Shown: positions 23,251 through 32,852, numbered from the stretch's first letter. The stretch: 43,806 bases of DNA from Donghicola sp041224595 (GCF_041224595.1 NZ_JBGFGN010000150.1:1-43806); one strand, 5' to 3'. Program-made: numbers and translations. Notes: generated by a model from the sequence alone, not told the origin.

Positions 23251-23724
23251 ATGACCCCCTTTGCCATCAGTCTCGTTGAAGAAACCTTTGCCAAGATCGA
23301 GCCTCAGTCAGAGGAATTCGCGCGGCACTTCTACGATGATCTGTTTGCTACGGCACCCGAAGTCCGCCCCTATTTCGAAGGGGTCGACATCGAAGCGCAG
23401 AGCAAGAAGCTGATGGAGACTTTGTCCTTGATGGTGAAGGGGCTCAACGACCTCGAAACGACCATCCCTATGGTGGAAGAGCTGGCAAAACGGCACGTGG
23501 ACTACGGCGTACAGCCCGACGATTACGACAAGGTCGGTGCCTCTCTGATGCGAACGATCGCACGCGCTCTGGAAGAAGAGTTCCACCAAGAGGCCGAGAT
23601 GGCCTGGGATGAAACCTACAGCACCATGGCCACGGTGATGAAGATGGCCGCTTACGACACAAGTGGACGGGGCTTCAAATCCAAGCGCCCCGCTGGACAG
23701 AAACCCTTTTGGAAGTTTTGGTGA
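23251..23724 (+). CDS. Single-domain globin in the nas operon
   Basis: 157 residues of the bacterial haemoglobin (flavohaemoglobin-type globin) fold without a reductase domain. Visible haem-pocket residues are proximal His82 in LAKRHVDYG, distal-side Tyr28 in ARHFYDDLF and Gln50, the TyrB10/GlnE7 pair of NO-handling globins. The C-terminus is basic and Trp-rich (KPFWKFW). It sits between the transporter and nirB, two bases after the ATPase stop, and its stop overlaps nirB. Likely roles are NO detoxification during nitrite reduction or electron transfer; neither is shown here. Confidence 0.88.
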   Translation: MTPFAISLVEETFAKIEPQSEEFARHFYDDLFATAPEVRPYFEGVDIEAQSKKLMETLSLMVKGLNDLETTIPMVEELAKRHVDYGVQPDDYDKVGASLMRTIARALEEEFHQEAEMAWDETYSTMATVMKMAAYDTSGRGFKSKRPAGQKPFWKFW

Positions 23725-26162
23725 TGACACAAAAACTCGTTGTGATCGGTGCTGGTATGGCCTCTGGCCGTGCACTCGAGCACCTCTTCGAGGCAGGCGC
23801 GGACTGGGATGTAACCCTGTTCAACGCCGAGCCCCGCGGGAACTACAACCGCCTGATGCTGAGCCCCGTTTTGTCGGGCGAAAAGACCTACCAAGAAATC
23901 GTCACGCACGATGAGGCATGGTACCAACAGCACGGCGTGGACACCCATTTTGGCACCCGCGTGACCGAGATCGACCGCGCTGCCAAAATCGTGCGTGCGG
24001 ACGACGGCTCCGAAGTCAGCTACGACAAGTTGGTGTTCGCAACTGGCTCTAACCCCTTCATCATCCCAATGCCCGGTCACGATCTGGAAGGCGTCATTGC
24101 CTACCGCGATCTCGAAGACACCGAGCGCATGATGAACATGCCCGCAGGATCCAAGGTCGTCGTGATTGGTGGCGGCCTGTTGGGCCTCGAGGCTGCAGCA
24201 GGCATGGCCGCGCGCGGCATCGACGTGACCGTGGTGCACATCATGGGCCACCTCATGGAACGCCAGTTGGACGAGCCTGCGGGCTACTTGCTGCGCCGCG
24301 CCCTCATGGACAAGGGCATCACCGTCAAATGTCAGGCGAACTCCAAAGAGATCCTGGGTGAAGACGGCAAAGTCCGCGCCCTGCTTCTGGACGATGGCAC
24401 CGAACTGCCCTGTGACCTGCTGGTCATGGCGGTTGGCATTCGCCCTAACACCAAGCTTGGCGCGGAATGCGGTCTGGCGGTCGGTCGTGGCATCCATGTC
24501 GATGACCAGATGATCACCTCTGACCCCGATGTTCTGGCGCTTGGCGAATGTGTCGAGCATAACGGCGCTGTCTTTGGTCTGGTTGCTCCGCTTTATGACC
24601 AAGCCAAGGTCGTCGCCAAAACCCTGATGGGCGAAGAGGCTGCCTTCCAGCCCCGCGAAACCTCGACCAAGCTGAAGGTCACCGGTTGCGATCTGTTCAG
24701 CGCAGGCGACTTTGCCGAAGGGGACGACCGCGAGGACATCGTGTTCCGTGACCCTGCCCGCGGCGTCTACAAGCGCGTTGTGATCAAGGACAACAAGATC
24801 ATCGGCGCCGTGATGTATGGTGACACTGCCGACGGCAACTGGTTCTACGGCATGATGAAAGACGGCACCGATATCTCGGAGATGCGAGAGACGTTGATCT
24901 TTGGTCCGGCCTACCAAGGGGGCGCCTCTGTGGACCCTATGGCGGCCGTTGCAGCCTTACCGGCTGACGCAGAAATCTGCGGCTGCAACGGCATTTGTAA
25001 AGGTCAGATCGTTGACGCAATCAATGCGGGGGCCCAAGACTTGGCGGGCATCCGCGCCACGACCAAGGCCAGCGCGTCCTGCGGGACCTGCACAGGATTG
25101 GTCGAACAGGTTCTGGCGGTCACATTGGGCGACGATTTCGTCATGCCCGCGGCGCAGTCGGTTTGTGGCTGTACCGACTTGTCCCACGAGGACGTCCGCC
25201 GCCTGATCAAATCGCAGGAACTGCAATCCCAACAAGCCGTCTGGCAGGAACTGGGCTGGAAAACCGTGAACGGCTGCCACGTCTGCCGTCCGGCAATCAA
25301 CTATTACCTGCTGGCCGACTGGCCGGTGGAGTATCAGGACGACCCACAGTCTCGCTTTGTGAACGAGCGCAACCACGCGAACATCCAGAAAGACGGCACA
25401 TATTCGGTCGTGCCGCGCATGTGGGGCGGGATCACCACCCCCGACGAGCTGCGCGCCATCGCCGACGCCGCCGAGAAGTACAACGCCAAGACCGTCAAGG
25501 TTACCGGCGGCCAGCGCATCGACCTGCTTGGGATCAAGAAAGAAGACCTGCCCGGCATCTGGTACGATCTCAATCAGGCGGGCATGGTCTCTGGCCATGC
25601 ATACTCCAAAGGTCTGCGGACAGTAAAAACGTGTGTAGGCACCGACCACTGCCGCTTTGGCACACAGGATTCGACCGGTCTGGGGATCAAGCTGGAAAAG
25701 GCTCTGTGGGGGTCATGGACTCCGCACAAGGTTAAACTGGGTGTCTCTGGCTGCCCCCGCAACTGTGCCGAGGCGACCTGCAAGGACGTTGGCATCATCT
25801 GCGTCGACTCGGGCTACGAGGTCAGCGTTGCTGGCGCAGCAGGCATGGACGTGAAGGAAACCGAACTCCTTGCCAAAGTCCCGACCGAAGAAGAAGCGCT
25901 GGAGCTGACCTGCGCCTTTGTCCAGATCTACCGCGAGAACGCGAAATATCTGGACCGCGCCTATAAATGGGTCGCCAAAGTCGGCCTCGATTGGGTCAAG
26001 GAACAGGTTGTGGACGATCTAGCCAACCGCAAAGCGCTGGCAGACCGTTTCGAGCTGTCCCAATCCATCTACCGCAAGGATCCGTGGGCGGATCTCGCAG
26101 AGCCGCAAAAGGCCGAGCGTTTCGCCCCTGTCGCAGATTTCACCTTGGAGGCTGCAGAATGA
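23724..26162 (+). CDS. nirB: NAD(P)H-dependent nitrite reductase, large subunit NirB
   Basis: 812 residues, the usual length. In order: FAD domain (LVVIGAGMASGRALEHL), NADH domain (VVVIGGGLLGLEAAAGMAARG), two BFD-like [2Fe-2S] regions (ICGCNGICKGQI ... CGTC; VCGCTDLS ... GCHVCRP), then the sirohaem/[4Fe-4S] nitrite reductase half-domains with CVGTDHC and the GCPRNC motif. It reduces nitrite to ammonium in the cytoplasm with NirD. The ATG at 23724 overlaps the globin stop; an upstream TTG at 23709 has no support. The C-terminus overlaps nirD by four bases. Confidence 0.94.
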   Translation: MTQKLVVIGAGMASGRALEHLFEAGADWDVTLFNAEPRGNYNRLMLSPVLSGEKTYQEIVTHDEAWYQQHGVDTHFGTRVTEIDRAAKIVRADDGSEVSYDKLVFATGSNPFIIPMPGHDLEGVIAYRDLEDTERMMNMPAGSKVVVIGGGLLGLEAAAGMAARGIDVTVVHIMGHLMERQLDEPAGYLLRRALMDKGITVKCQANSKEILGEDGKVRALLLDDGTELPCDLLVMAVGIRPNTKLGAECGLAVGRGIHVDDQMITSDPDVLALGECVEHNGAVFGLVAPLYDQAKVVAKTLMGEEAAFQPRETSTKLKVTGCDLFSAGDFAEGDDREDIVFRDPARGVYKRVVIKDNKIIGAVMYGDTADGNWFYGMMKDGTDISEMRETLIFGPAYQGGASVDPMAAVAALPADAEICGCNGICKGQIVDAINAGAQDLAGIRATTKASASCGTCTGLVEQVLAVTLGDDFVMPAAQSVCGCTDLSHEDVRRLIKSQELQSQQAVWQELGWKTVNGCHVCRPAINYYLLADWPVEYQDDPQSRFVNERNHANIQKDGTYSVVPRMWGGITTPDELRAIADAAEKYNAKTVKVTGGQRIDLLGIKKEDLPGIWYDLNQAGMVSGHAYSKGLRTVKTCVGTDHCRFGTQDSTGLGIKLEKALWGSWTPHKVKLGVSGCPRNCAEATCKDVGIICVDSGYEVSVAGAAGMDVKETELLAKVPTEEEALELTCAFVQIYRENAKYLDRAYKWVAKVGLDWVKEQVVDDLANRKALADRFELSQSIYRKDPWADLAEPQKAERFAPVADFTLEAAE

Positions 26163-26488
26163 GCTGGACCGATATCGCCGCTCTCGAAGACATCCCCGTG
26201 CGCGGCGCACGGATCGTGAAAACCCGCGCGGGCTGCATCGCAGTCTTTCGCACTGCGGATGACGAGGTCTTTGCGACCTCGGACCGCTGCCCCCACAAGG
26301 GCGGCCCCCTGTCCGAGGGCATCGTGCATGGAAAATCAGTGACCTGCCCCCTGCACAACTGGGTGTTCAGTCTGGAAACCGGCGAGGCTCAGGGCGCTGA
26401 CGAAGGTCAGATCGCCACCTATCCCGCCCGTGTCGAAAATGGCCGCGTCCTGATGGACCTGAGTGAAATCAAAAAGGTAGCAGCATAA
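26159..26488 (+). CDS. nirD: Nitrite reductase small subunit NirD, Rieske type
   Basis: 109 residues with an intact Rieske [2Fe-2S] site: CPHKGG and CPLHNW supply the two Cys and two His ligands. Some NirD homologues have lost these residues; here the protein should carry electrons, like the ferredoxin NasG of Paracoccus, between NirB and NasA. The ATG overlaps the nirB stop and the stop overlaps the nasA start (TAATG), so the three proteins are coupled in translation. Confidence 0.93.
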   Translation: MSWTDIAALEDIPVRGARIVKTRAGCIAVFRTADDEVFATSDRCPHKGGPLSEGIVHGKSVTCPLHNWVFSLETGEAQGADEGQIATYPARVENGRVLMDLSEIKKVAA

Positions 26489-29166
26489 TGGATGGTGCAG
26501 ATCTTCCCCACTCCGTTCCCCGCCGTTCCGGCCCGATGGCGGCTGGCGCGACGGTCTGCACCACCTGCCCCTATTGCGGCGTTGGCTGCGGCGTTCTGGC
26601 CACACCCGACACCGCTGGCGGCCTGAGCATCAAGGGGGACCCCAATCACCCCGCGAACCTTGGCCGCCTGTGTTCCAAGGGTTCTGCCCTTGGGGAAACG
26701 GTTGATCTGGATGGCCGTCTGCTGGCGCCCAAATTGCACGGCAAAGACGTTCCGTGGAATGACGCTCTCGATCTGGTTGCCCAAAAGTTCAAAGATATAA
26801 TTGATCGGTATGGCCCTGACTCTGTGGCCTTCTACGTCTCGGGTCAGCTGCTGACCGAAGACTACTATGTGGCCAACAAGCTGATGAAAGGTTTCATTGG
26901 CTCGGCCAACATCGACACCAATTCGCGCCTGTGCATGGCCTCTACCGTCGCGGGCCACAAGCGCGCCTTCGGCACCGACACCGTTCCAGGCGTGTACGAG
27001 GATCTGGAGCAGTGCGACCTGTTGGTTCTGGTCGGCTCGAACCTCGCGTGGTGCCACCCTGTGCTGTACCAGCGTGTTGCTGCGGCCAAGGCCGAAAACC
27101 CGAATATGCGCGTGATCACCGTCGATCCGCGCCGCACGGCGACCTCTGACCTCAGCGATCTGCATTTGGCGTTACAGCCGGGTACCGACGTGGCCCTGTT
27201 CAACTACTTGCTTGCTGAGATCGCAGAGCGCGGCGCCGTGGATCAGGACTTTGTGGACAGCCATGTCGAGGGCTTCGACGATGCGCTCCAGTCCGCGATG
27301 GCGAACAACCCCGCGATCACGGGCCTGTCCGCCGCGGACCTCAAGGCCTTTGCCGACATGTGGATCGGCACCGAAAAGGTCGTTACCGTTTTCAGCCAAG
27401 GCGTGAACCAGTCCTCATCGGGCAGTGACAAGGTGAACGCGATCCTGAACTGCCACCTTGCCACCGGCCGCATTGGCCGCGAGGGCATGGGTCCGTTCAG
27501 CGTCACCGGTCAGCCCAACGCCATGGGCGGGCGCGAGGTTGGCGGTCTGGCCAATATGCTGGCCTGCCACTTGGACATCGAAAACGCCGAGCATCGCCAT
27601 GTGGTGCAGACCTTCTGGAATGCGCCAACCATGCCGGAGAAAGCGGGCCTCAAGGCTGTGGACATGTTCCGCGCCATGTCCGACGGCAAGATCAAGGCGC
27701 TGTGGGTCATGTGCACCAACCCCGCCGTTTCCCTGCCTGAAGCTGACGCTGTGGCGAATGCCATCCGCGACTGTGACTTCGTCGTCGTCAGCGACCTGAC
27801 AGATCAGACCGACACCGCAAAGCTGGCCGATCTGGTCCTGCCCGCCACTGGCTGGGGGGAAAAGGACGGCACGGTCACGAACTCTGACCGCACCATCAGC
27901 CGCCAGCGCGCTGTTCTGCCTGCGCCCGGTCTGGCGCGTCACGATTGGGCGATCATCGCCGACGTGGGCCGCCGCATGGGCTACATAGAGGCGTTCGACT
28001 ACGAATCAGGCGCCGAGATTTTCCGTGAATACGCAGCGCTGTCAGGGCTGGCCGCAGATATGGGCCGCGACTTTGACATCTCTGGCCTGCGCGACATCAG
28101 CGACGCCGAATACAACGAGATGAAGCCCCAGCGCTGGCCCGTGACCTCGAACGGCCCGACGGGACGGATGTTCGGTGACGGCAAGTTCTTTACCCCGTCG
28201 GGCAAGGGCCGGATGCTGCCGCTGACCCACCGCACGCCGCAGTCGCAGCCGACCGCCGAATTGCCCTTCCGCCTGAACACCGGACGGGTGCGCGACCAGT
28301 GGCATACGATGACCCGCACAGGGAAATCGGCGCGCTTGACCCAGCATATCGCCGAACCCTTTGCCGAGTTGCACCCCATGGACGCACAACGTCTTGGCGT
28401 TTCGGATGCGGACCTGATCCAGCTGTCCAACCCCAATGGCGAGGCGATCCTGCGCGTTCTGATCACCGACCGCGCACAGCCCGGATCGATCTTTGCCCCC
28501 ATTCACTGGACCGGCCAGAACGCCCCCACGGGCCGCATCGACCGCTTGGTCACGGCCCATGTTGACCCCGTTTCCGGCCAACCCGAGAGCAAAGCCAGCG
28601 TCACCGCCGCCGAGCGTTTCGACGCCACGTGGTACGGCTTCGCGGCCAGCTCGAACGAGTTCACGCCAAATGCCAGCTACTGGGCCTTGGGCCGCAGTAA
28701 CTCTGGCTACCGCGCGGAACTCGCGGGCCTACAGATCAAGGACGATTGGGAGGATTACGCCCGCGACCTCTTTGGCATGAAGAATGCCGAGGCCGTTGTG
28801 TTCGACGATCCGACCAAGGGCATCGCCCGCGTCGCATTAATGGAAGAGGGCCGCGTGCAAGCTGTTCTGTTCGTCGCGCCTGACCCTGTCGCGCTATCTC
28901 GCACCCATGTGATTTCCGAATTGGGTAAAGCTGGTCCAGAGTTGTTGGCAGGTCGGCCCGGTGCCGACCAACCCGATCCGGGGGCCACGGTCTGCGCCTG
29001 CTTGAACGTGGGCATCAACACGATCCTCAACGCAATCACCGAGCAGGGCTTGACGTCGGTCACTCAAATCGGTGAGGCACTCGGAGCGGGAACAAGCTGT
29101 GGCTCTTGTCGGCCAGAGCTGGCACAATTGTTGGCCAAACGTCCCTTTCCGGAGGCTGCTGAATGA
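26488..29166 (+). CDS. nasA: Assimilatory nitrate reductase, molybdenum subunit
   Basis: 892 residues. The N-terminal [4Fe-4S] site CTTCPYCGVGC ... GRLCSKGSAL is followed by the molybdopterin oxidoreductase domains (SRLCMASTVAGHKRAFG; VDPRRTATSD; TGQPNAMGGREVGG) and a C-terminal molydopterin dinucleotide-binding part (LNTGRVRDQWHTMTRTG). The last 60 residues form a BFD-like [2Fe-2S] domain (CACLNVG ... GTSCGSCRPEL). It reduces nitrate to nitrite in the cytoplasm; no signal peptide. No separate FAD reductase subunit is encoded nearby, so electrons probably come through NirB/NirD. Confidence 0.94.
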   Translation: MDGADLPHSVPRRSGPMAAGATVCTTCPYCGVGCGVLATPDTAGGLSIKGDPNHPANLGRLCSKGSALGETVDLDGRLLAPKLHGKDVPWNDALDLVAQKFKDIIDRYGPDSVAFYVSGQLLTEDYYVANKLMKGFIGSANIDTNSRLCMASTVAGHKRAFGTDTVPGVYEDLEQCDLLVLVGSNLAWCHPVLYQRVAAAKAENPNMRVITVDPRRTATSDLSDLHLALQPGTDVALFNYLLAEIAERGAVDQDFVDSHVEGFDDALQSAMANNPAITGLSAADLKAFADMWIGTEKVVTVFSQGVNQSSSGSDKVNAILNCHLATGRIGREGMGPFSVTGQPNAMGGREVGGLANMLACHLDIENAEHRHVVQTFWNAPTMPEKAGLKAVDMFRAMSDGKIKALWVMCTNPAVSLPEADAVANAIRDCDFVVVSDLTDQTDTAKLADLVLPATGWGEKDGTVTNSDRTISRQRAVLPAPGLARHDWAIIADVGRRMGYIEAFDYESGAEIFREYAALSGLAADMGRDFDISGLRDISDAEYNEMKPQRWPVTSNGPTGRMFGDGKFFTPSGKGRMLPLTHRTPQSQPTAELPFRLNTGRVRDQWHTMTRTGKSARLTQHIAEPFAELHPMDAQRLGVSDADLIQLSNPNGEAILRVLITDRAQPGSIFAPIHWTGQNAPTGRIDRLVTAHVDPVSGQPESKASVTAAERFDATWYGFAASSNEFTPNASYWALGRSNSGYRAELAGLQIKDDWEDYARDLFGMKNAEAVVFDDPTKGIARVALMEEGRVQAVLFVAPDPVALSRTHVISELGKAGPELLAGRPGADQPDPGATVCACLNVGINTILNAITEQGLTSVTQIGEALGAGTSCGSCRPELAQLLAKRPFPEAAE

Positions 29167-30152
29167 ACCAACTTGCTCCTTTCGTCCGCATTCTGGGCCG
29201 TGGCCCGGGACGCAGTCGCAATCTGACCGCCGAAGAAGCGCAGGAGGCCATGGGCATCATCCTGCGCGGCGAATGCGCCCCCGAGGCGGTCGGCGGATTG
29301 CTGATGCTGATGCGGTACAGGGGAGAAGAGCCTCAGGAGATCGAGGGGTTCGTTCGTGCGTTTCGCGCCACGCTGCCGGAATGGCAGGGGGCCCATCCTG
29401 CGCTAGACTGGCCGACCTATGCTGCGGGCCGCAGCCGCGGGTTGCCATGGTTCCTGCTATCTGCGCGGATCGTCGCGATGGCGGGCCATTCGGTGCTGCT
29501 GCACGGCTGGAACAGCTATCAGGCCGAGGGTGCGGACGTCCGCTCGGCGCTGCCGTTTGTCGGCATCCCGATGGCTGCCGATTACGCGGACGCGAACCGG
29601 CTGCTGGCCGAAGGTCACATCGCCTATCTGCCGCTGGAAAACTTCGCGCCCCGTGCGCTGGCGCTGCTGAAACTGCGCGATGTTCTGGGCCTGCGATCCT
29701 GCATCAACACCACCTGCCGAGTGATGAACCCTGCGACGGCTGACGCGCAAGTTCAGGGCGTCTTCCACCCGCCCTACCTGACGCTTCAGGCCGAAGCATC
29801 CGCCCTGCTAGGGCAACCGCAACTGTCCGTCCTCAAGGGCGGCGGCGGCGAGTTCGAACGCAACCCGGCAAAACCGATCGCTCTGCACGGGTTACGTGAC
29901 GGTCAGCTGTGGAACAGCACTGCGAAACCGATTCTGGACGTCCATAAGCGGCTGTCCGAAACCGACACCCCGCACGAGGCCGTATACCTGACCAAATTCT
30001 GGGAAGGCACCCATGCCGATCCCTACGCCGAAGCGATCGTGTTGGGCACTGCCGCTGTTGCATTGGAAACAGTCGGTGCCGCTGCCGACGGCGAAGGTCT
30101 TGCACTGGCACAAGACCTGTGGGCAAAACGCGCGGCAACCGTAGCGGCCTGA
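29163..30152 (+). CDS. TrpD2/YbiB-like glycosyltransferase-family protein
   Basis: 329 residues related to anthranilate phosphoribosyltransferase (GT family 3), like E. coli YbiB, which binds nucleic acid rather than making tryptophan precursors. The N-terminal helical domain (ILGRGPGRSRNLTAEEAQEA) is followed by the core, in which the PRPP-binding GTGGD of TrpD is replaced (YAAGRSRGLPW), and a later LSVLKGGGGEFERNP is kept. Anthranilate synthesis is therefore unlikely. It overlaps the nasA stop by four bases within the nas operon. Function here unknown; a cofactor or regulatory role is possible. Confidence 0.82.
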   Translation: MNQLAPFVRILGRGPGRSRNLTAEEAQEAMGIILRGECAPEAVGGLLMLMRYRGEEPQEIEGFVRAFRATLPEWQGAHPALDWPTYAAGRSRGLPWFLLSARIVAMAGHSVLLHGWNSYQAEGADVRSALPFVGIPMAADYADANRLLAEGHIAYLPLENFAPRALALLKLRDVLGLRSCINTTCRVMNPATADAQVQGVFHPPYLTLQAEASALLGQPQLSVLKGGGGEFERNPAKPIALHGLRDGQLWNSTAKPILDVHKRLSETDTPHEAVYLTKFWEGTHADPYAEAIVLGTAAVALETVGAAADGEGLALAQDLWAKRAATVAA

Positions 30153-30177
30153 CTTTTACGATCACTGGAGTGACGCC

Positions 30178-31560
30178 ATGAAATCCTTTCCCATGTTCCT
30201 GACGATGGCGGAGCGCCGCGTAGTGATTGTGGGCGGGGACGAGCAGGCCGCTCAGAAGTCCCGTCTGATCCTGAAAACCGAGGCCGAGATTGTTCTCGCC
30301 GCGCCAGAGCTAGAGCCGGAACTGGCCGCGCTGGTGGCCGACGGCCGTGCCAGCCACTACGATGGCCCCATCACGCCGGATCTGTTCCGCGGCGCTGCTC
30401 TGGTCTTTATCGGCTCGGGCTGTCCGGGCATCGACGCCAGCATCCACGCCATCGCCAAAGAGGCGGGCGTTGTGGTGAATGTGGTGGACCAACCACATCT
30501 GTGCGACGCGACCACGCCATCACTGGTGGACCGTGATCCGGTCGTCGTCGCCATCGGGACCGAAGGCACGGCTCCGGTTCTAGGGCGTCAGATCAAGACC
30601 CAAATCGAAACCATGCTCGACCCGCGCCTTGGCGGCTTTGCCGCGCTGGCGGGGCGTCTGCGCGATGCCGTTGCCTTCCGCGTCCCCAAAGAGGCGCGGC
30701 GCGAATTCTGGCGCCGGACCTTTAGCGGCGCGGCGTGGGACAAGCACCGCTCAGGCGCCGAGCGTGAAGCGGCCCAAATGCTGAAGGCCGAGATCGAGGC
30801 TGGCGGTATTCCTGAACCAACCGTGGGGAGCATCGCGCTCGTTGGTGCTGGTCCGGGAGCGCGAGATCTGCTGACGATGCGCGCCGTGGCTCGTCTGCAA
30901 GAAGCCGACATCATTTACTATGACCGTTTGGTCGACCCCGAAGTTCTGGAACTGGCCCGCCGCGATTCCGAACGCGTTTTTGTCGGCAAAGAGGTTGGCG
31001 CGCACAGCTGGCCGCAGGACAAGATCAACCAAGTCATCGTCGCCAGCGCCAAGCAGGGTAAGAAAGTGGTTCGTCTGAAATCCGGCGATCCTTCGCTCTT
31101 TGGACGCAGTACCGAAGAAATGGCTGCAGCTGAAACCGCAGGTATCGAGGTCGAGATCGTGCCCGGCGTGACCTCGGCCAGTGCAGCGGCGGCATCAATC
31201 AACCGCGCTCTGACCGAACGTGGACAAACGGACCATGTCGTCTTCTCCACCGGCACCTGCCGTCCCGGCGCGCCGAACCCTGATTGGGGGCGCATGCTGA
31301 ACGAAGGCGCGACCCTCGCACTCTACATGGCAGTCGCCCGCGCAGACGAGATCGCAGAAACTTTGGTACGGAACGGGGCCCCAGTCGATTGCACGGTCGA
31401 GATTGTGACCCGTGCCAGCCATTCTGACGAGAAAATCTGGAAAACCACCTTGGGAGATCTGGCCCGCACTGTGGCCGAGGATGGCGTCGAAAACCCAGCG
31501 ATCATCATGGTTCGCCGCCCGAAACTCACCGCGCCTGCGTTCAGATGCGCCAAGGGTTGA
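30178..31560 (+). CDS. cysG: Sirohaem synthase CysG (trifunctional)
   Basis: 460 residues. The N-terminal half (1-205) is precorrin-2 dehydrogenase/ferrochelatase (RRVVIVGGDEQAAQKSRLIL; TEGTAPVLGRQIK), the C-terminal half (about 216-455) is uroporphyrinogen-III methyltransferase (LVGAGPGARDLLTMRAVARL; VVRLKSGDPSLFGR; VPGVTSASAAAA). It makes the sirohaem needed by NirB. GGAGTGA precedes the ATG at 30178. Last gene of the nas operon; its stop is directly adjacent to the stop of the convergent ROK regulator, with no visible terminator between. Confidence 0.94.
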   Translation: MKSFPMFLTMAERRVVIVGGDEQAAQKSRLILKTEAEIVLAAPELEPELAALVADGRASHYDGPITPDLFRGAALVFIGSGCPGIDASIHAIAKEAGVVVNVVDQPHLCDATTPSLVDRDPVVVAIGTEGTAPVLGRQIKTQIETMLDPRLGGFAALAGRLRDAVAFRVPKEARREFWRRTFSGAAWDKHRSGAEREAAQMLKAEIEAGGIPEPTVGSIALVGAGPGARDLLTMRAVARLQEADIIYYDRLVDPEVLELARRDSERVFVGKEVGAHSWPQDKINQVIVASAKQGKKVVRLKSGDPSLFGRSTEEMAAAETAGIEVEIVPGVTSASAAAASINRALTERGQTDHVVFSTGTCRPGAPNPDWGRMLNEGATLALYMAVARADEIAETLVRNGAPVDCTVEIVTRASHSDEKIWKTTLGDLARTVAEDGVENPAIIMVRRPKLTAPAFRCAKG

Positions 31561-32781
31561 TCAGCCCTTCATCAACGCGTTGCGATCCACAAGGAACTTC
31601 TCTGAAAGCGGCAGGCTAGCTGCCCCAAGCGCCCGGGCATCGCTGCCGATTGTGCCTATACGAATATCTGGCAGTTCGATGCCTGCGGTATTGAGCAGGG
31701 CAGCTTTGCTTTTCGTACGCTGAACCAAAGCACTTCGTACGGTTTCCGGCATCCAACCGTCGATCATCACACAGCCGAAATCGATCAAAGACGCCGCCGA
31801 AGCAATCGCATAGGCCAGACCTTGGCTTGCCTCTTCGATCCAGTGGTCAATGATCTCGGTCGGGGCATCCCAGTTTTTCGGAGAGGACCAGATCGCGTCG
31901 GCGGACAGTCCGTTCTTGATCATGGCATCTTCAACGCAGGACAAAGATGCAACGTCAACGAGTTGCGTCAGCTTGTTGCCATTGAAACCGATCGGAACCG
32001 AGCCGACCGCTCCGGCATTGCCGGTCTTGCCCGTGTAAACCGTGTTATCCAGCACGAGACCACCGCCAATGAAGAATCCGATAAAGAAATAGAGAAAGTC
32101 ATGGGGGCGTCCTTCGGTCTCCCCAAAAACGACTTCTGCGCTACATGCCGCCGACGCATCATTCTGCAAGAACACAGGGAAGTCGCAGCGCTCTTCTATT
32201 TCTGCACGAATATCGCGGGTCCGCCAGTCGTCCATTTCCTCGTCATCAAGGCCGAGCGTCTTTGCCCAATCCCACAGGCGAAAAGGAACCGCGATGCCCA
32301 TCCCCGCAACTCGGCCACGTTCTTCTTCGGACAACTCCGCCAAAAGCTGGGAGACCCCATGACGGGCAAACATCACAACGCCATCGGGGCTCGGGAACCG
32401 ATGAGTGAGTTGAACGCGATTGCGAATGACTCCCAGAAAATCGGTTAATACCAATTCGAGACTCCGGCGCCCCACCTTGAGCCCCAGAAAGAATGCGCCA
32501 GTCGGACGAAGCTCAATCGGAACGGATGGCTGGCCGACACGGCCTCGGATCGGCTCTCCTTTGGCAAGTAAACCGTCTGCTTCGAGGGACCGCATGATGA
32601 CGGAAACCGTTTGAGCAGATAGCCCAGTCAGTCTGGCGATTTCTGCTTTGGCCAGAGGACCTTGCTGGCGAATGAGGGTCAGAACCAAACGCTCGTTGTG
32701 GGCACGTACACCTGTTTGGTTGGAGCCGCGCACCCGCGATACCGTCTTATTGCTAGTGGCGTCGATTGTCGGACCGTTCAT
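31561..32781 (-). CDS. ROK-family transcriptional regulator
   Basis: 406 residues. An N-terminal winged helix-turn-helix (about 25-85; GPLAKAEIARLTGLSAQTVS) is joined to a sugar-kinase-like ROK domain (GLKVGRRSLELVLTDFLG; FIGGGLVLDNTVYTGKTGNAG). ROK regulators sense a sugar or sugar phosphate and control neighbouring transport genes. Divergent from frcB-like genes across a palindrome; GGGGATAG precedes the ATG at 32781. The typical zinc-binding Cys cluster of ROK kinases is not apparent, so it is a repressor rather than an enzyme. The stop abuts the cysG stop. Confidence 0.88.
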   Translation of the reverse strand: MNGPTIDATSNKTVSRVRGSNQTGVRAHNERLVLTLIRQQGPLAKAEIARLTGLSAQTVSVIMRSLEADGLLAKGEPIRGRVGQPSVPIELRPTGAFFLGLKVGRRSLELVLTDFLGVIRNRVQLTHRFPSPDGVVMFARHGVSQLLAELSEEERGRVAGMGIAVPFRLWDWAKTLGLDDEEMDDWRTRDIRAEIEERCDFPVFLQNDASAACSAEVVFGETEGRPHDFLYFFIGFFIGGGLVLDNTVYTGKTGNAGAVGSVPIGFNGNKLTQLVDVASLSCVEDAMIKNGLSADAIWSSPKNWDAPTEIIDHWIEEASQGLAYAIASAASLIDFGCVMIDGWMPETVRSALVQRTKSKAALLNTAGIELPDIRIGTIGSDARALGAASLPLSEKFLVDRNALMKG

Positions 32782-32852
32782 TCTATCCCCCTCAGACGCC
32801 TCTCGTACGCCGCCTGCTCATCGGTAACAAGCTTGTAAATGCGAAGCGATCT

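Noticed and set aside
29163..30152. Anthranilate phosphoribosyltransferase (trpD)
   Set aside because: The PRPP-binding GTGGD motif is missing and no tryptophan genes are near.
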